Assembly: GCF_018619185.1 (NCBI RefSeq)
Contig: NZ_JAAXYC010000035.1
Span: forward strand, 1-41,907
Reading direction: 5' to 3'
Length of the DNA stretch: 41,907 nucleotides
From: Streptomyces sp. McG3
Lineage (GTDB): Bacteria; Actinomycetota; Actinomycetes; Streptomycetales; Streptomycetaceae
Positions within the stretch are counted from its first letter, which is position 1. Every line of letters begins with the position of its first letter. The translations under genes were made by a program, and so were the position numbers. The notes below the pieces were generated by a model that was given only the letters and a program-made list of their open reading frames with translations, made no database searches and had not been told where the DNA came from. Shown here one piece after another: positions 17,382 to 25,757 of this stretch.

Positions 17382-18085
17382 GCGCCACCGACTCCCGCCC
17401 CGCGAGCACCCGCGGAGCCGAGCGCTTCGCCCGCTCCGTCCTCCTCGCCTTCCTCGTCGCCGCCACGGTCGACCTGGCCGGGCTGATCGCCGGGGCCGAC
17501 ACCGTCCACCTGGTCGCGAAGCCGCTGCTGATGCCGCTGCTCGCCGGGTACGCGGCACTCCGCGGCGGACCCCGGCTCCTCGTCGCGGCCCTGCTGTTCG
17601 GGTGGGGCGGCGACGTCTTCCTGCTCGCCGACGACGACCTGGCCTTCCTCGTCGGCATGGGCTCCTTCGCCGTCGGCCACGTCTGCTACCTGACGCTGTT
17701 CGGCCGCGACCGGGCCCGTGCGCCGCTGGCCACGGGCGTCGCCTACGCCCTCGTCCTGGTCGTCTTCCTCGTGCTGATCTGGCCTGACCTCCCGGCGGAC
17801 CTGCGTATCCCGCTGACCGGCTACAGCCTGCTGCTCACGGCCGTGGCCTGGCGGGCCGGCGTGCTCGGCCGGTACGCGGCGGCCGGCGGGGCGCTCTTCC
17901 TGATCTCCGACGCCCTCATCGCCACCGGCATCGCGGACTGGCCGCAGGCGCCCGCCCCCGACTTCTGGGTGATGCTCACCTACATCGCCGCCCAGGCCCT
18001 GCTGACCCTCGGGGTGCTCACGGCGGCCCCGGCCGGCGGAACCGGGCGTACCGGGGCGTACCGTGAACCGGGTACCAGCATCTGA
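17378..18085 (+). CDS. lysoplasmalogenase family (YhhN/TMEM86) membrane protein
   Basis: 235 residues from a GTG overlapping the preceding stop. About seven to eight hydrophobic segments cover the whole protein. The family motif region FGWGGDVFLLADDDLAFLVG and the later GGALFLISDALIA contain the conserved Asp residues in membrane context. The family cleaves the vinyl-ether or related bond of lysoplasmalogen. Pairing with a fatty-acid hydroxylase suggests ether-lipid or lipid-alkyl metabolism (inference). Confidence 0.85.
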
Positions 18086-18107
18086 GACCGGCAAGGACCC
18101 CGAACGT

Positions 18108-19166
18108 ATGCGCGCCACCGTCATCCACGCCCCCCACGACATCCGGGTGCAGGAGGTGCCGGACCCGGGGATCCAGCACCCCACCGACGTGGTGCTCAGG
18201 GTCCTGCGGGCCTGCATCTGCGGCAGCGACCTGTGGGCCTACCGGGGCGAGTCGGCCCGGCGGCCCGGTCAGCGCATCGGCCACGAATTCCTCGGCGTCG
18301 TCGAGGAGGCGGGATCCGGCGTCAACGGGTTCGCCGTGGGCGATCTGGCCGTCGCCCCGTTCGTCTGGTCCGACGGCACCTGCACCTACTGCGCCGAGGG
18401 CCTCACCACCTCCTGCCCCGAGGGCGGCTTCTGGGGCTCGGTCGGCCCGGACGGCGCGCAGTCGGACGGCGGCCAGGGCGAGGCCGTCCGCGTCCCCCAC
18501 GCCGACGGCACCCTGGTCAAGCTCCCGGCCGCCGCCGCCTCCGACGACCGCCTGCTCACCGCCCTGCTCGCGCTCTCCGACGTCCTGGGCACCGGCCACC
18601 ACGCCGCTGTCGGCGCGGGCGTCGGGCCGGGCAGCACCGTCGCGGTCGTCGGTGACGGCGCGGTCGGCCTGTGCGGGGTGCTCGCCGCCGAGCGGCTCGG
18701 CGCCGAGCGGGTCATCGCGCTCGGCCGCCACACCGCGCGCACCGACATCGCCCGTCGCTTCGGCGCGACCGACGTGGTCGCCGAACGCGGCGACGCCGCC
18801 CTCGCCGCCGTCCGCGAACTGACCCGGGGCGAGGGCGCGCACAGCGTCATCGAGGCCGTCGGCACCGAGCAGTCGATGCGCACCGCCCTCGGCATCGTCC
18901 GCGACGGCGGTTCCATCGGCTACGTGGGCGTGCCGCACGGCAGCGCCACCGGCGTGGACCTCGGCGTGATGTTCGGCCGGAACATCGCCCTGCGCGGCGG
19001 CGTCGCCCCCGTACGCCGGTACATACCGGAACTGCTCCCCGACGTGCTGGACGGCACGATCGACCCGTCGCCCGTCTTCGACCGGTCCATCGGCCTGGAC
19101 GAGGTACCCGTCGGCTACAAGGAGATGGACGAGCGGACCGCGCTGAAGGTGCTCATCACGCCGTAG
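18108..19166 (+). CDS. zinc-dependent alcohol dehydrogenase family protein
   Basis: 352 residues from the ATG at 18108 (AAGGA about 10 bases upstream). Catalytic zinc ligands are visible in CICGSDLW and GHEFLGVVEEAG. The structural-zinc lobe reads DGTCTYCAEGLTTSC, with Asp where the first of the four Cys is usual. The Rossmann part begins at VAVVGDGAVGLCGVLAAERLG (GxGxxG). The cofactor is NAD(H) or NADP(H); the substrate is unknown. It starts 22 bp after the lysoplasmalogenase stop and ends at a strong terminator. Confidence 0.9.
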   Translation: MRATVIHAPHDIRVQEVPDPGIQHPTDVVLRVLRACICGSDLWAYRGESARRPGQRIGHEFLGVVEEAGSGVNGFAVGDLAVAPFVWSDGTCTYCAEGLTTSCPEGGFWGSVGPDGAQSDGGQGEAVRVPHADGTLVKLPAAAASDDRLLTALLALSDVLGTGHHAAVGAGVGPGSTVAVVGDGAVGLCGVLAAERLGAERVIALGRHTARTDIARRFGATDVVAERGDAALAAVRELTRGEGAHSVIEAVGTEQSMRTALGIVRDGGSIGYVGVPHGSATGVDLGVMFGRNIALRGGVAPVRRYIPELLPDVLDGTIDPSPVFDRSIGLDEVPVGYKEMDERTALKVLITP

Positions 19167-19177
19167 CGCCCCGGCAC

Positions 19178-19221
19178 GGGGAGAGGGCCCGGGGAGAACG
19201 TCCTCCCCGGGCCCTCTCTCC
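19178..19221. terminator. bidirectional terminator between adh and subtilisin genes
   Basis: Perfect 16-bp stem (19181-19196 with 19203-19218) around AACGTC, extendable to 19 bp with one G-T wobble. It lies between the convergent stops at 19166 and 19235. Confidence 0.8.
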
Positions 19222-19234
19222 TCGCTCGGAGTGC

Positions 19235-20773
19235 CTACCAGCGCACCGCGTCCAGCGCGTCGACCACGCCGGCCCCGTAGAAGCCGTTGTAGTTCTTGCC
19301 GCCCTCGCACACCGCGTCGATGACACCGTCACCGTTGATGTCGTACGGCTCACCGCACGCCTTCGCGTCCGCCTGGAGCGTCAGCAGCGCCTTCACCGCG
19401 GCCGGCGAGGCGTAGGGGTGCTTGGACTTGATCAGCGCCACGACGCCCGCGACGTGCGGGGACGCCATCGACGTACCGGCCTTGTAACCGAACTTGCCGC
19501 CCGGCAGCGTCGACAGGATCAGCCCGTTGACGGCCGGCGGCTCGGGGGTCTGGTAGACCGTCGAGTCACCGCCCGGGGCGGCCACGTCGATGATGCCCTT
19601 GCCGTAGTTCGAGTACGAGGACTTCAGGCCCTTCGCACCCGTCGCGGAGACCGTCACGACACCCGGCAGCATGGTCGGGATGTCCGGGCACGCGCTCGGG
19701 TCGATCGTCCGCGTGACCGTCTCGGTGTCGTTCGGGCTGGTCGTGTCCTCGATCGCGTCGAGCGCCAGGTCGTGGCGGGAGTTCCCGGCCGCGGCGACGT
19801 TGACCGTGCCCTTGCGCTCCGCGTACTTCACGGCGCGGGTGAGGGCGTCGACCAGGGCACCCTGGTCCGGGTCGTTCTTGCAGTTGAACAGCCACGGGTC
19901 GGTGTAGTAGCTGTTGTTGGTCACCTCGACACCGCGCTCGGCGGCCCAGAGGAACCCGCAGACGACGGCCTCGGTGTAGAAGAACCCGTTCGGGTTCGAC
20001 ACCTTGATGCCCGACACCTTCACGCCGGGGGCGACGCCGGTGACACCGCCGCCGTTCTTCGCGGCGGCGATGGTGCCCGCCACATGTGTGCCGTGGTCGC
20101 TCTCGCCCGCCGCCGGACGCCAGGAGCCGGCGGTGGTGTCCGGAGCGCCCGACACGCAGTTGGCCGAGGCGCCGGTGTCGAAGTTCGGGGCCAGGTCCGG
20201 GTGGGTGTCGTCGACGCCCGTGTCGATGACGGCGACCGTCACCCGCTTCGAGCCCAGCGACTTCTCGTGCGCCTTGTCCGCCTTGATCGCGGGCAGCGAC
20301 CACTGGAGGGGCTCCAGCGGGTCCTCGCCGGCCTTCGCGTCCGCGGCGGCGGCCGCCGCCTGCTCGGCGGTGAGCGGCTGCGCTATCGCGCCGACGTCCT
20401 TGGTGGCCTGCGGCACGATCGGGTTCGTGCGGGTGGCGCCCGCCGACTCCACGCCGCGTACCCGGCGGATCGTTTCGCCGAAGGCGGGGTTCTGCGAGTG
20501 GACGACGATGACGCCGATCTGCTCATAGGCGATGACGACGGTGCCGCCGGCCTTGGCGATCGCCTTCTTGACGTTCTTGACTGTGCCGTGTCCGCCCCGC
20601 GTGTTGACCACGTAGGACAGCTTCGGTCCGTCGGTCCGCACACTCGCGGCGGCCTGCTCCCCGGTGGGCGCCGCCGTGGCCGTCGCCGTCGGCAGGAAGC
20701 CGAGCGAGGCGGTCAGCGCGAGTCCGACGGGCACCGCGAGTGCGCGGGTCCGTCTCGATGCCAGATGAGCCAT
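19235..20773 (-). CDS. secreted S8 (subtilisin) serine protease
   Basis: 512 residues. Signal peptide: basic SRRTRAL, hydrophobic core and a TATATAAP cleavage region near residue 35. An I9-like propeptide follows to about residue 130. The catalytic triad is clear: VIDTGVDDTHPDL (Asp), DHGTHVAGTIAA (His) and GTSMASPHVAG (Ser), with the oxyanion Asn in AAAGNSRHD. The C-terminus carries a DINGDGVID calcium-type loop between two Cys residues. Extracellular protease. Promoter candidate upstream at 20842-20871. Confidence 0.95.
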   Translation of the reverse strand: MAHLASRRTRALAVPVGLALTASLGFLPTATATAAPTGEQAAASVRTDGPKLSYVVNTRGGHGTVKNVKKAIAKAGGTVVIAYEQIGVIVVHSQNPAFGETIRRVRGVESAGATRTNPIVPQATKDVGAIAQPLTAEQAAAAAADAKAGEDPLEPLQWSLPAIKADKAHEKSLGSKRVTVAVIDTGVDDTHPDLAPNFDTGASANCVSGAPDTTAGSWRPAAGESDHGTHVAGTIAAAKNGGGVTGVAPGVKVSGIKVSNPNGFFYTEAVVCGFLWAAERGVEVTNNSYYTDPWLFNCKNDPDQGALVDALTRAVKYAERKGTVNVAAAGNSRHDLALDAIEDTTSPNDTETVTRTIDPSACPDIPTMLPGVVTVSATGAKGLKSSYSNYGKGIIDVAAPGGDSTVYQTPEPPAVNGLILSTLPGGKFGYKAGTSMASPHVAGVVALIKSKHPYASPAAVKALLTLQADAKACGEPYDINGDGVIDAVCEGGKNYNGFYGAGVVDALDAVRW

Positions 20774-21106
20774 GGGGTCTCCACATCATCCGTGCCGAAC
20801 GACCGGACACCTGGCGTGTTCGGTCGCGTACATGACGAGTGAAGCTATCGCTGATCATCCCGGCGCATCAACGCTTACGGGCAAGTGAGTTCGAAGAGTG
20901 ACCTGTGCGGCTGAATGCGAACGGGTGACTTCCGGGCAACCGGGCGCACCGCGGCGCCTCCGGGAAGGCGAAAGACGCGGTGAACCGCTTCGTCGCGCCC
21001 TCCGTGCCGTTGTCCAGGAGGCACATCACCGTCCCCGTCGGTAACGAGGCTTCCCTTGACACCCACCGTCCCCCAGATCACCGCACCCCCGTCGCGAGGA
21101 GATTCC
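20774..21106. other. 333-bp divergent promoter region, subtilisin/symporter genes
   Basis: For the minus-strand protease: -10 TAGCTT (plus coordinates 20842-20847) and -35 TTGATG (20866-20871) with an 18-bp spacer, followed by a 10-bp hairpin in its leader (20800-20809 with 20817-20826, one G-T wobble). For the plus-strand DUF485 gene: a GAGGAGA ribosome site at 21096-21102. No gene is seen in the region. Confidence 0.5.
20842..20871 (-). promoter_or_regulatory. candidate vegetative promoter of the subtilisin gene
   Basis: Read on the minus strand, TTGATG is followed 18 bp later by TAGCTT. The distance from the -10 to the ATG at 20773 is about 68 bases, leaving a leader with a hairpin at 20800-20826. 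Confidence 0.5.
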
Positions 21107-21472
21107 GTGGCTACCGATGCACCGCCGCCCGAGGGCGGTTCGCCCGCCGGCCCCGTCCAGCCCACCACCGAGGCGTTCGTCGCGATGCAGGCGAGCCCGG
21201 ACTTCGCCGACCTGCGCCGCTCCCACCGCTCCTTCGCCTTCCCCCTGACCATCGCCTTCGTGACCTGGTACCTGCTCTACGTCCTGCTCTGCAACTACGC
21301 CGGCGGGTTCATGGCCACCAAGGTCGTCGGCAACATCAACATGGCGCTCGTCCTCGGACTCGCCCAGTTCGCCACCACCTTCCTCATCGCCTGGCTCTAC
21401 TCCCGGCACGCCGCCACCAAGCTCGACCCCAAGGCCGACGCGATCAAGTCCCGTATGGAGGCCGACGTATGA
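21107..21472 (+). CDS. DUF485 membrane protein, symporter partner
   Basis: 121 residues. The GTG at 21107 was chosen for its GAGGAGA ribosome site; a TTG at 21056 is also in frame. The family core starts with DFADLRRSHRSFAFPLTIAF and contains two membrane helices (about 42-65 and 80-100). DUF485 proteins are regularly encoded directly before acetate-type sodium symporters, as here. The stop overlaps the ATG of the symporter. Confidence 0.9.
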   Translation: MATDAPPPEGGSPAGPVQPTTEAFVAMQASPDFADLRRSHRSFAFPLTIAFVTWYLLYVLLCNYAGGFMATKVVGNINMALVLGLAQFATTFLIAWLYSRHAATKLDPKADAIKSRMEADV

Positions 21473-23112
21473 GCGCCGCCCACGCCCTCTATCCCACCGT
21501 CCAGCTCGCCGCCACCGAGGGAGCGAGCGAGCACCGGCCGCTGATCATCACGCTGTTCGCGGCCTTCGTCGTGGCGACCCTCTTCATCACCGTGTGGGCG
21601 GGCCGCCAGACCAAGAGCGCCGCCGACTTCTACGCGGGCGGCCGCCAGTTCACCGGATTCCAGAACGGACTCGCGGTCTCCGGCGACTACATGTCCGCCG
21701 CGTCCTTCCTCGGCATCGCCGGAGCCATCGCCCTCTTCGGGTACGACGGCTTCCTGTACTCCATCGGCTTCCTGGTCGCCTGGCTCGTCGCCCTGCTCCT
21801 GGTCGCCGAACCGCTGCGCAACTCCGGGCGCTACACCATGGGCGACGTCCTCGCCTACCGGATGCGCCAGCGCCCCGTCCGCACCGCCGCCGGCACATCC
21901 ACGATCGTCGTCTCGATCTTCTACCTGCTGGCGCAGATGGCCGGCGCGGGCGTCCTCGTCTCGCTGCTCCTCGGCATCACCAGCGACGCCGGGAAGGTCC
22001 TCATCGTCGCCCTCGTCGGCGTGCTCATGATCCTCTACGTCACCATCGGCGGCATGAAGGGCACCACCTGGGTGCAGATGGTCAAGGCCGTCCTGCTCAT
22101 CGCGGGCACCCTGCTCATCACCTTCCTGATCCTGCTGAAGTTCAACTTCAACATCTCCGACCTGCTCGGCACCGCCGCCAGCAACAGCGGCAAGGGCGCG
22201 GCCTTCCTGGAGCCCGGCCTGAAGTACGGCGTCGACAACGTCTCGAAGCTGGACTTCATCTCGCTCGGCATCGCCCTGGTCCTCGGCACCGCGGGGCTGC
22301 CGCACATCCTGATCCGCTTCTACACCGTGCCCACCGCCAAGGCCGCGCGTAAGTCCGTGAACTGGGCGATCGGCATCATCGGCGCCTTCTACCTGATGAC
22401 GATCGTGCTCGGCTTCGGCGCGGCGGCGATCCTCAAGCCCGGCGACATCATCGCCTCCAACAAGGCGGGCAACACCGCGGCGCCACTCGCCGCACTGGAG
22501 ATCGGCGGCGGCTCCGGATCCACCGGCGGCGCCATCCTCCTCGCGGTGATCTCCGCCGTCGCCTTCGCCACCATCCTCGCCGTCGTCGCCGGACTCACCC
22601 TCGCCTCCTCCTCGTCCTTCGCGCACGACATCTACGCCAACGTCATCCGCAGGGGGAAGGCCACCGAGAAGGAGGAGGTCCGCGCCGCACGCTGGGCCAC
22701 CGTCGCGATCGGCATCGTCTCCATCGGCCTCGGCGCACTCGCCCGCGACCTGAACGTCGCCGGGCTCGTCGCCCTGGCCTTCGCGGTCGCCGCCTCCGCC
22801 AACCTGCCGACGATCCTCTACAGCCTCTTCTGGAAGCGCTTCACCACCCAGGGGGCCCTCTGGTCCATCTACGGAGGCCTCGCCTCCTCCGTCCTGCTGG
22901 TGCTGTTCTCGCCGGTCGTCTCCTCCAAGCCGAGCTCGATGTTCCCGGACGTCGACTTCGCCTGGTTCCCGCTGGAGAACCCCGGCCTGATCTCGATCCC
23001 GCTCGGCTTCCTGCTCGGCTGGGCCGGCTCGCTGCTCTCCAAGGAGAAGCCCGACACGGACAAGTACGCCGAACTGGAGGTCAAGTCCCTCACCGGCGTC
23101 GGAGCCCACTGA
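21469..23112 (+). CDS. sodium:solute symporter, cation/acetate type (ActP-like)
   Basis: 547 residues; ATG overlaps the DUF485 stop. About 13 membrane helices. Family features: ADFYAGGRQFTGFQNGLAVSG, then DYMSAASFLGIAGAIAL, the YVTIGGMKGTTWVQMVKAVLL segment, GTAGLPHILIRFYTVP, and VVAGLTLASSSSFAHDIYAN. These match ActP/MctC-type transporters that take up acetate and other short carboxylates with sodium. It is followed by a perfect 20-bp hairpin. Confidence 0.9.
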   Translation: MSAAHALYPTVQLAATEGASEHRPLIITLFAAFVVATLFITVWAGRQTKSAADFYAGGRQFTGFQNGLAVSGDYMSAASFLGIAGAIALFGYDGFLYSIGFLVAWLVALLLVAEPLRNSGRYTMGDVLAYRMRQRPVRTAAGTSTIVVSIFYLLAQMAGAGVLVSLLLGITSDAGKVLIVALVGVLMILYVTIGGMKGTTWVQMVKAVLLIAGTLLITFLILLKFNFNISDLLGTAASNSGKGAAFLEPGLKYGVDNVSKLDFISLGIALVLGTAGLPHILIRFYTVPTAKAARKSVNWAIGIIGAFYLMTIVLGFGAAAILKPGDIIASNKAGNTAAPLAALEIGGGSGSTGGAILLAVISAVAFATILAVVAGLTLASSSSFAHDIYANVIRRGKATEKEEVRAARWATVAIGIVSIGLGALARDLNVAGLVALAFAVAASANLPTILYSLFWKRFTTQGALWSIYGGLASSVLLVLFSPVVSSKPSSMFPDVDFAWFPLENPGLISIPLGFLLGWAGSLLSKEKPDTDKYAELEVKSLTGVGAH

Positions 23113-23177
23113 GCACACCGGGAGGACCCGCCCCCGGTCCACTGCCGGCAGGCCCTTCGGCTCATCACCCACCACCC

Positions 23178-23221
23178 GCGGCCGGGCCGCGTCGTAGAGT
23201 CCTACGACGCGGCCCGGCCGC
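23178..23221 (+). terminator. strong terminator after the symporter gene
   Basis: Perfect 20-bp stem (23178-23197 with 23202-23221) around AGTC, 66 bases after the symporter stop and before moaA. Confidence 0.8.
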
Positions 23222-23333
23222 ACCTCGTGGCAAACGAGCCACCCCGTTGTCACACGTCTCACGTAGGCTCGGGAGTACAAGAGGCCACCAGAGCGACCGC
23301 ACCACCGCGGACACCCCGGGGGAGGGACCCACT

Positions 23334-24323
23334 GTGCTCATCGACACCTACGACCGGGTCGCCACCGACCTGCGCGTATCACTCACCGACAAGTGCAACC
23401 TGCGCTGCACCTACTGCATGCCCGAAGAGGGCCTCCAGTGGCTCGGCAAGAGCGAGCTGCTCTCCGACGACGAGATCGTCCGCCTGATCCGTATCGCCGT
23501 CACCTCGCTCGGCATCACCGAGGTCCGCTTCACCGGCGGCGAGCCCCTGCTCCGTCCCGGCCTCGTCTCCATCGTCGAGCAGTGCGCGGGGCTCACCCCG
23601 CGCCCCCGCATGTCGCTCACGACCAACGGCATCGGACTCAAGCGGACCGCCACCGCCCTCAAGGCCGCGGGGCTCGACCGGGTCAACGTCTCGCTGGACA
23701 CCCTGCGACCCGACGTCTTCAAGACCCTCACCCGCCGCGACCGCCACAAGGACGTGCTGGACGGCCTGGAGGCCGCCCGCGAGGCCGGGCTCACCCCGGT
23801 GAAGGTCAACTCCGTCCTGATGCCGGGACTCAACGACGACGAGGCCCCCGAGCTGCTCGCCTGGGCCGTCGCCCACGACTACGAGCTCCGCTTCATCGAG
23901 CAGATGCCGCTCGACGCCCAGCACGGCTGGAAGCGCGACGGCATGATCACCGCCGGGGACATCCTCGCCTCGCTGCGCACCCGCTTCACCCTCACCGCGG
24001 AGGGCGACGAGTCCCGCGGCTCCGCCCCCGCCGAGCGCTGGACCGTCGACGGCGGTCCGCACCGCGTCGGCGTGATCGCCTCCGTCACCCGCCCGTTCTG
24101 CCGCGCCTGCGACCGCACCCGGCTCACCGCCGACGGCCAGGTCCGCACCTGCCTCTTCGCCCGTGAGGAGACGGACCTGCGAGGGGCACTGCGCGGGGAC
24201 GCGCCGGACGAGGAGATCGCCCAGCTCTGGAAGACGGCCATGTGGGGCAAGAAGGCCGGCTCCGGACTGGACGACCCGTCCTTCCTGCAGCCCGACCGCC
24301 CGATGTCGGCGATCGGCGGCTGA
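23334..24323 (+). CDS. moaA: GTP 3',8-cyclase MoaA (molybdenum cofactor biosynthesis)
   Basis: 329 residues, the normal MoaA length, from a GTG with GGGAGGG upstream; the frame is open to 23247. The radical-SAM cluster motif is CNLRCTYC (Cys21, 25, 28), followed by the GGEPL motif in VRFTGGEPLLRPG. The second 4Fe-4S cluster that binds substrate is in RPFCRACDRTRL with the third Cys in VRTCLFA. The C-terminus ends in IGG; the GG tail is functionally important in MoaA. Converts GTP to the cyclic precursor of molybdopterin. No other Moco gene is nearby. Confidence 0.97.
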   Translation: MLIDTYDRVATDLRVSLTDKCNLRCTYCMPEEGLQWLGKSELLSDDEIVRLIRIAVTSLGITEVRFTGGEPLLRPGLVSIVEQCAGLTPRPRMSLTTNGIGLKRTATALKAAGLDRVNVSLDTLRPDVFKTLTRRDRHKDVLDGLEAAREAGLTPVKVNSVLMPGLNDDEAPELLAWAVAHDYELRFIEQMPLDAQHGWKRDGMITAGDILASLRTRFTLTAEGDESRGSAPAERWTVDGGPHRVGVIASVTRPFCRACDRTRLTADGQVRTCLFAREETDLRGALRGDAPDEEIAQLWKTAMWGKKAGSGLDDPSFLQPDRPMSAIGG

Positions 24324-24401
24324 GGCCGGGCGCCCGAGCTCCGAGGGGCCGAGGACCAAGGCCTCCGAGGGGCGATGAAGAACCCCCGAGGATCCCCGGG
24401 A

Positions 24402-24659
24402 TCAGGCCTCGGTCTCCTTCCCGTCCCCGGCTCCCCAGTCCTCCAGCGCCACGACGTCCTTGAGGAAACCCCGTACACCGAGGAACGAGGACAGGTGCTC
24501 CCGGTGCTCGTCGCAGGCCAGCCAGGTCTTGCGTCGCTCGGGCGTGTGCAGTTTGGGGTTGTTCCAGGCGAGCACCCACACGGCGGCGGCCCGGCAGCCC
24601 TTGGCGGAACAGAGCGGGGCACCGGTGGGACTCTCGGCGGACGTCTCGGGAAAAATCAC
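24402..24659 (-). CDS. small zinc-site protein of unknown function
   Basis: 85 residues from a GTG. Cys17 and Cys22 (CSAKGC) and a later CDEH pair (about 49-52) suggest a zinc site. The middle has WVLAWNNPKLHTPERRKTW, which looks like a conserved surface. I recognise it as a common Streptomyces protein without a known function. Convergent with moaA, 78 bp apart. A TAGGCT lies eight bases before the GTG and no Shine-Dalgarno is seen, so a leaderless message is possible. Confidence 0.75.
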   Translation of the reverse strand: MIFPETSAESPTGAPLCSAKGCRAAAVWVLAWNNPKLHTPERRKTWLACDEHREHLSSFLGVRGFLKDVVALEDWGAGDGKETEA

Positions 24660-24698
24660 GTGGCCCAGCCTAAGTCAGGTGCTCCACGAGCTTTCTGA

Positions 24699-24784
24699 CG
24701 CATCCCCGGCCGGAGAAAGGGCGACGCCGAGCAGCCACGGGGGGAGCTGCCCGGCGTCGGTCCGTCGCTCCGACGGGGGATGCG
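24699..24784. ncRNA. multibranched folded element, strand unknown
   Basis: An outer 9-bp stem (CGCATCCCC 24699-24707 with GGGGATGCG 24776-24784) encloses two hairpins: 24723-24758 (GACGCCG and GCAGC arms, 12 pairs with one A-C mismatch) and CCGTCG-CTC-CGACGG (24762-24776, sharing one base with the outer stem). On the minus strand it would be in the leader of the 85-residue gene; otherwise it could be a small RNA. No known class was recognised. Confidence 0.35.
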
Positions 24785-24880
24785 GAGCGCTTTCGAAGTA
24801 TGTCACGGGCACCGGGGTGCGGTGCACCGGAACGTCATGATTGATCTGAGCTTTTATTGAGCTTTGAGGGACGTGCGGGC

Positions 24881-25258
24881 TCAGGTGTGCTCATGCGGCG
24901 GCCGGGCTCCGCCGGACGCCCCCTCGGCCTCCCCGGACTCCGCCGGACCGGGCACCGGGGCGGCCTCCACAGCAGGCCGCAGCGGCATCTGCACGAACGT
25001 CGTCGGCAGCGAAGTCGCGTTCTCCCGGCCCGCGTTGGCGATGACCACCGCCACGTACGGCAGCAGCACCCCCAGCGCGAGCGCCACGATCGCCACATGC
25101 CGCTCCACGTTCCACAGCACCGCGGCCAGTACCACCGACACCGTGCGCACCGACATCGAGATCACATAGCGTCGCTGTCGGCGGCGGACGTCGTCCGTCA
25201 GCCCCTGACGGGCGCCCGTGATCCGGATGACCTCCGTACCCGCGCTCTTCCGCAGCAT
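24881..25258 (-). CDS. DUF3099 membrane protein
   Basis: 125 residues from the ATG at 25258; another ATG at 25306 is in frame. The DUF3099 core is clear: EVIRITGARQGLTDDVRRRQ, RYVISMSVRTVSVVLAAVLW (first helix), then VAIVALALGVLLPYVAVVIAN (second helix), followed by a Pro/Ala/Glu-rich cytoplasmic tail. The role is unknown. Divergent from the glsB gene with about 220 bp between the starts. Confidence 0.85.
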   Translation of the reverse strand: MLRKSAGTEVIRITGARQGLTDDVRRRQRRYVISMSVRTVSVVLAAVLWNVERHVAIVALALGVLLPYVAVVIANAGRENATSLPTTFVQMPLRPAVEAAPVPGPAESGEAEGASGGARPPHEHT

Positions 25259-25478
25259 GCTCCACCACCAGATCTCGTCGCCGGACGCTCCCGGACCGGG
25301 CCGCATCCACGGTACGCCCGGCACCGACCGGGCGGGCGACCGGGGCGAGCTGTACGAGGGGACGGGGGCGGAGCGGGGGCGTGCCGAGGTCCCTCGGACG
25401 GCCCAACCGGGCATGCGCCCCCCGGACGGCGGGCCGAGACTGGGCGGACGCGCACTCCGCGCCGCACGAGGAGGCGAA

Positions 25479-25757
25479 ATGAGCTGGTTGTGGGCAATCA
25501 TCGTGGGACTGGTGCTGGGTGTCATCGCCAGAGCGATCCTGCCGGGCAAACAGGACATCCCGCTCTGGCTGACGGCCGTGTTCGGCATCCTCGGCAGCAT
25601 CCTCGGCAACGCCGTGGCCGGCTGGATCGGTGTGGAGGACACCAAGGGCATCGACTGGATCCGTCACCTGCTGCAACTGGCGGGCGCCGTGGCGGTCGTC
25701 GCCCTCGGCGACATGGCCTGGCAGTCCTTCCGAGGCAACCGTAAACAGCGAACCTGA
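25479..25757 (+). CDS. GlsB/YeaQ/YmgE family stress-response membrane protein
   Basis: 92 residues with GAGGAGGCGAA directly before the ATG. Three hydrophobic helices: [40 protein letters not shown], and [18 protein letters not shown]. The GxxxG-type glycines and the lengths of the helices match the GlsB/YeaQ family of small transglycosylase-associated (Tag) proteins. The whole gene lies antisense to the aberrant 3' extension of tyrS. Confidence 0.9.
   Translation: MSWLWAIIVGLVLGVIARAILPGKQDIPLWLTAVFGILGSILGNAVAGWIGVEDTKGIDWIRHLLQLAGAVAVVALGDMAWQSFRGNRKQRT

Noticed and set aside
21397..23280. Long minus-strand frame opposite the symporter
   Set aside because: Asp/Gly/Glu-rich artefact of GC-rich antisense; the plus strand holds an unmistakable transporter.
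24699..24784. 4.5S SRP RNA or another known small RNA
   Set aside because: The size fits SRP RNA but the GGAAGGAAGCAG-like apical region is missing.
25522..25742. A functional role for the TyrRS tail beyond residue 410
   Set aside because: It is the antisense of an intact glsB and has random-looking Arg/Pro/Cys-rich composition.
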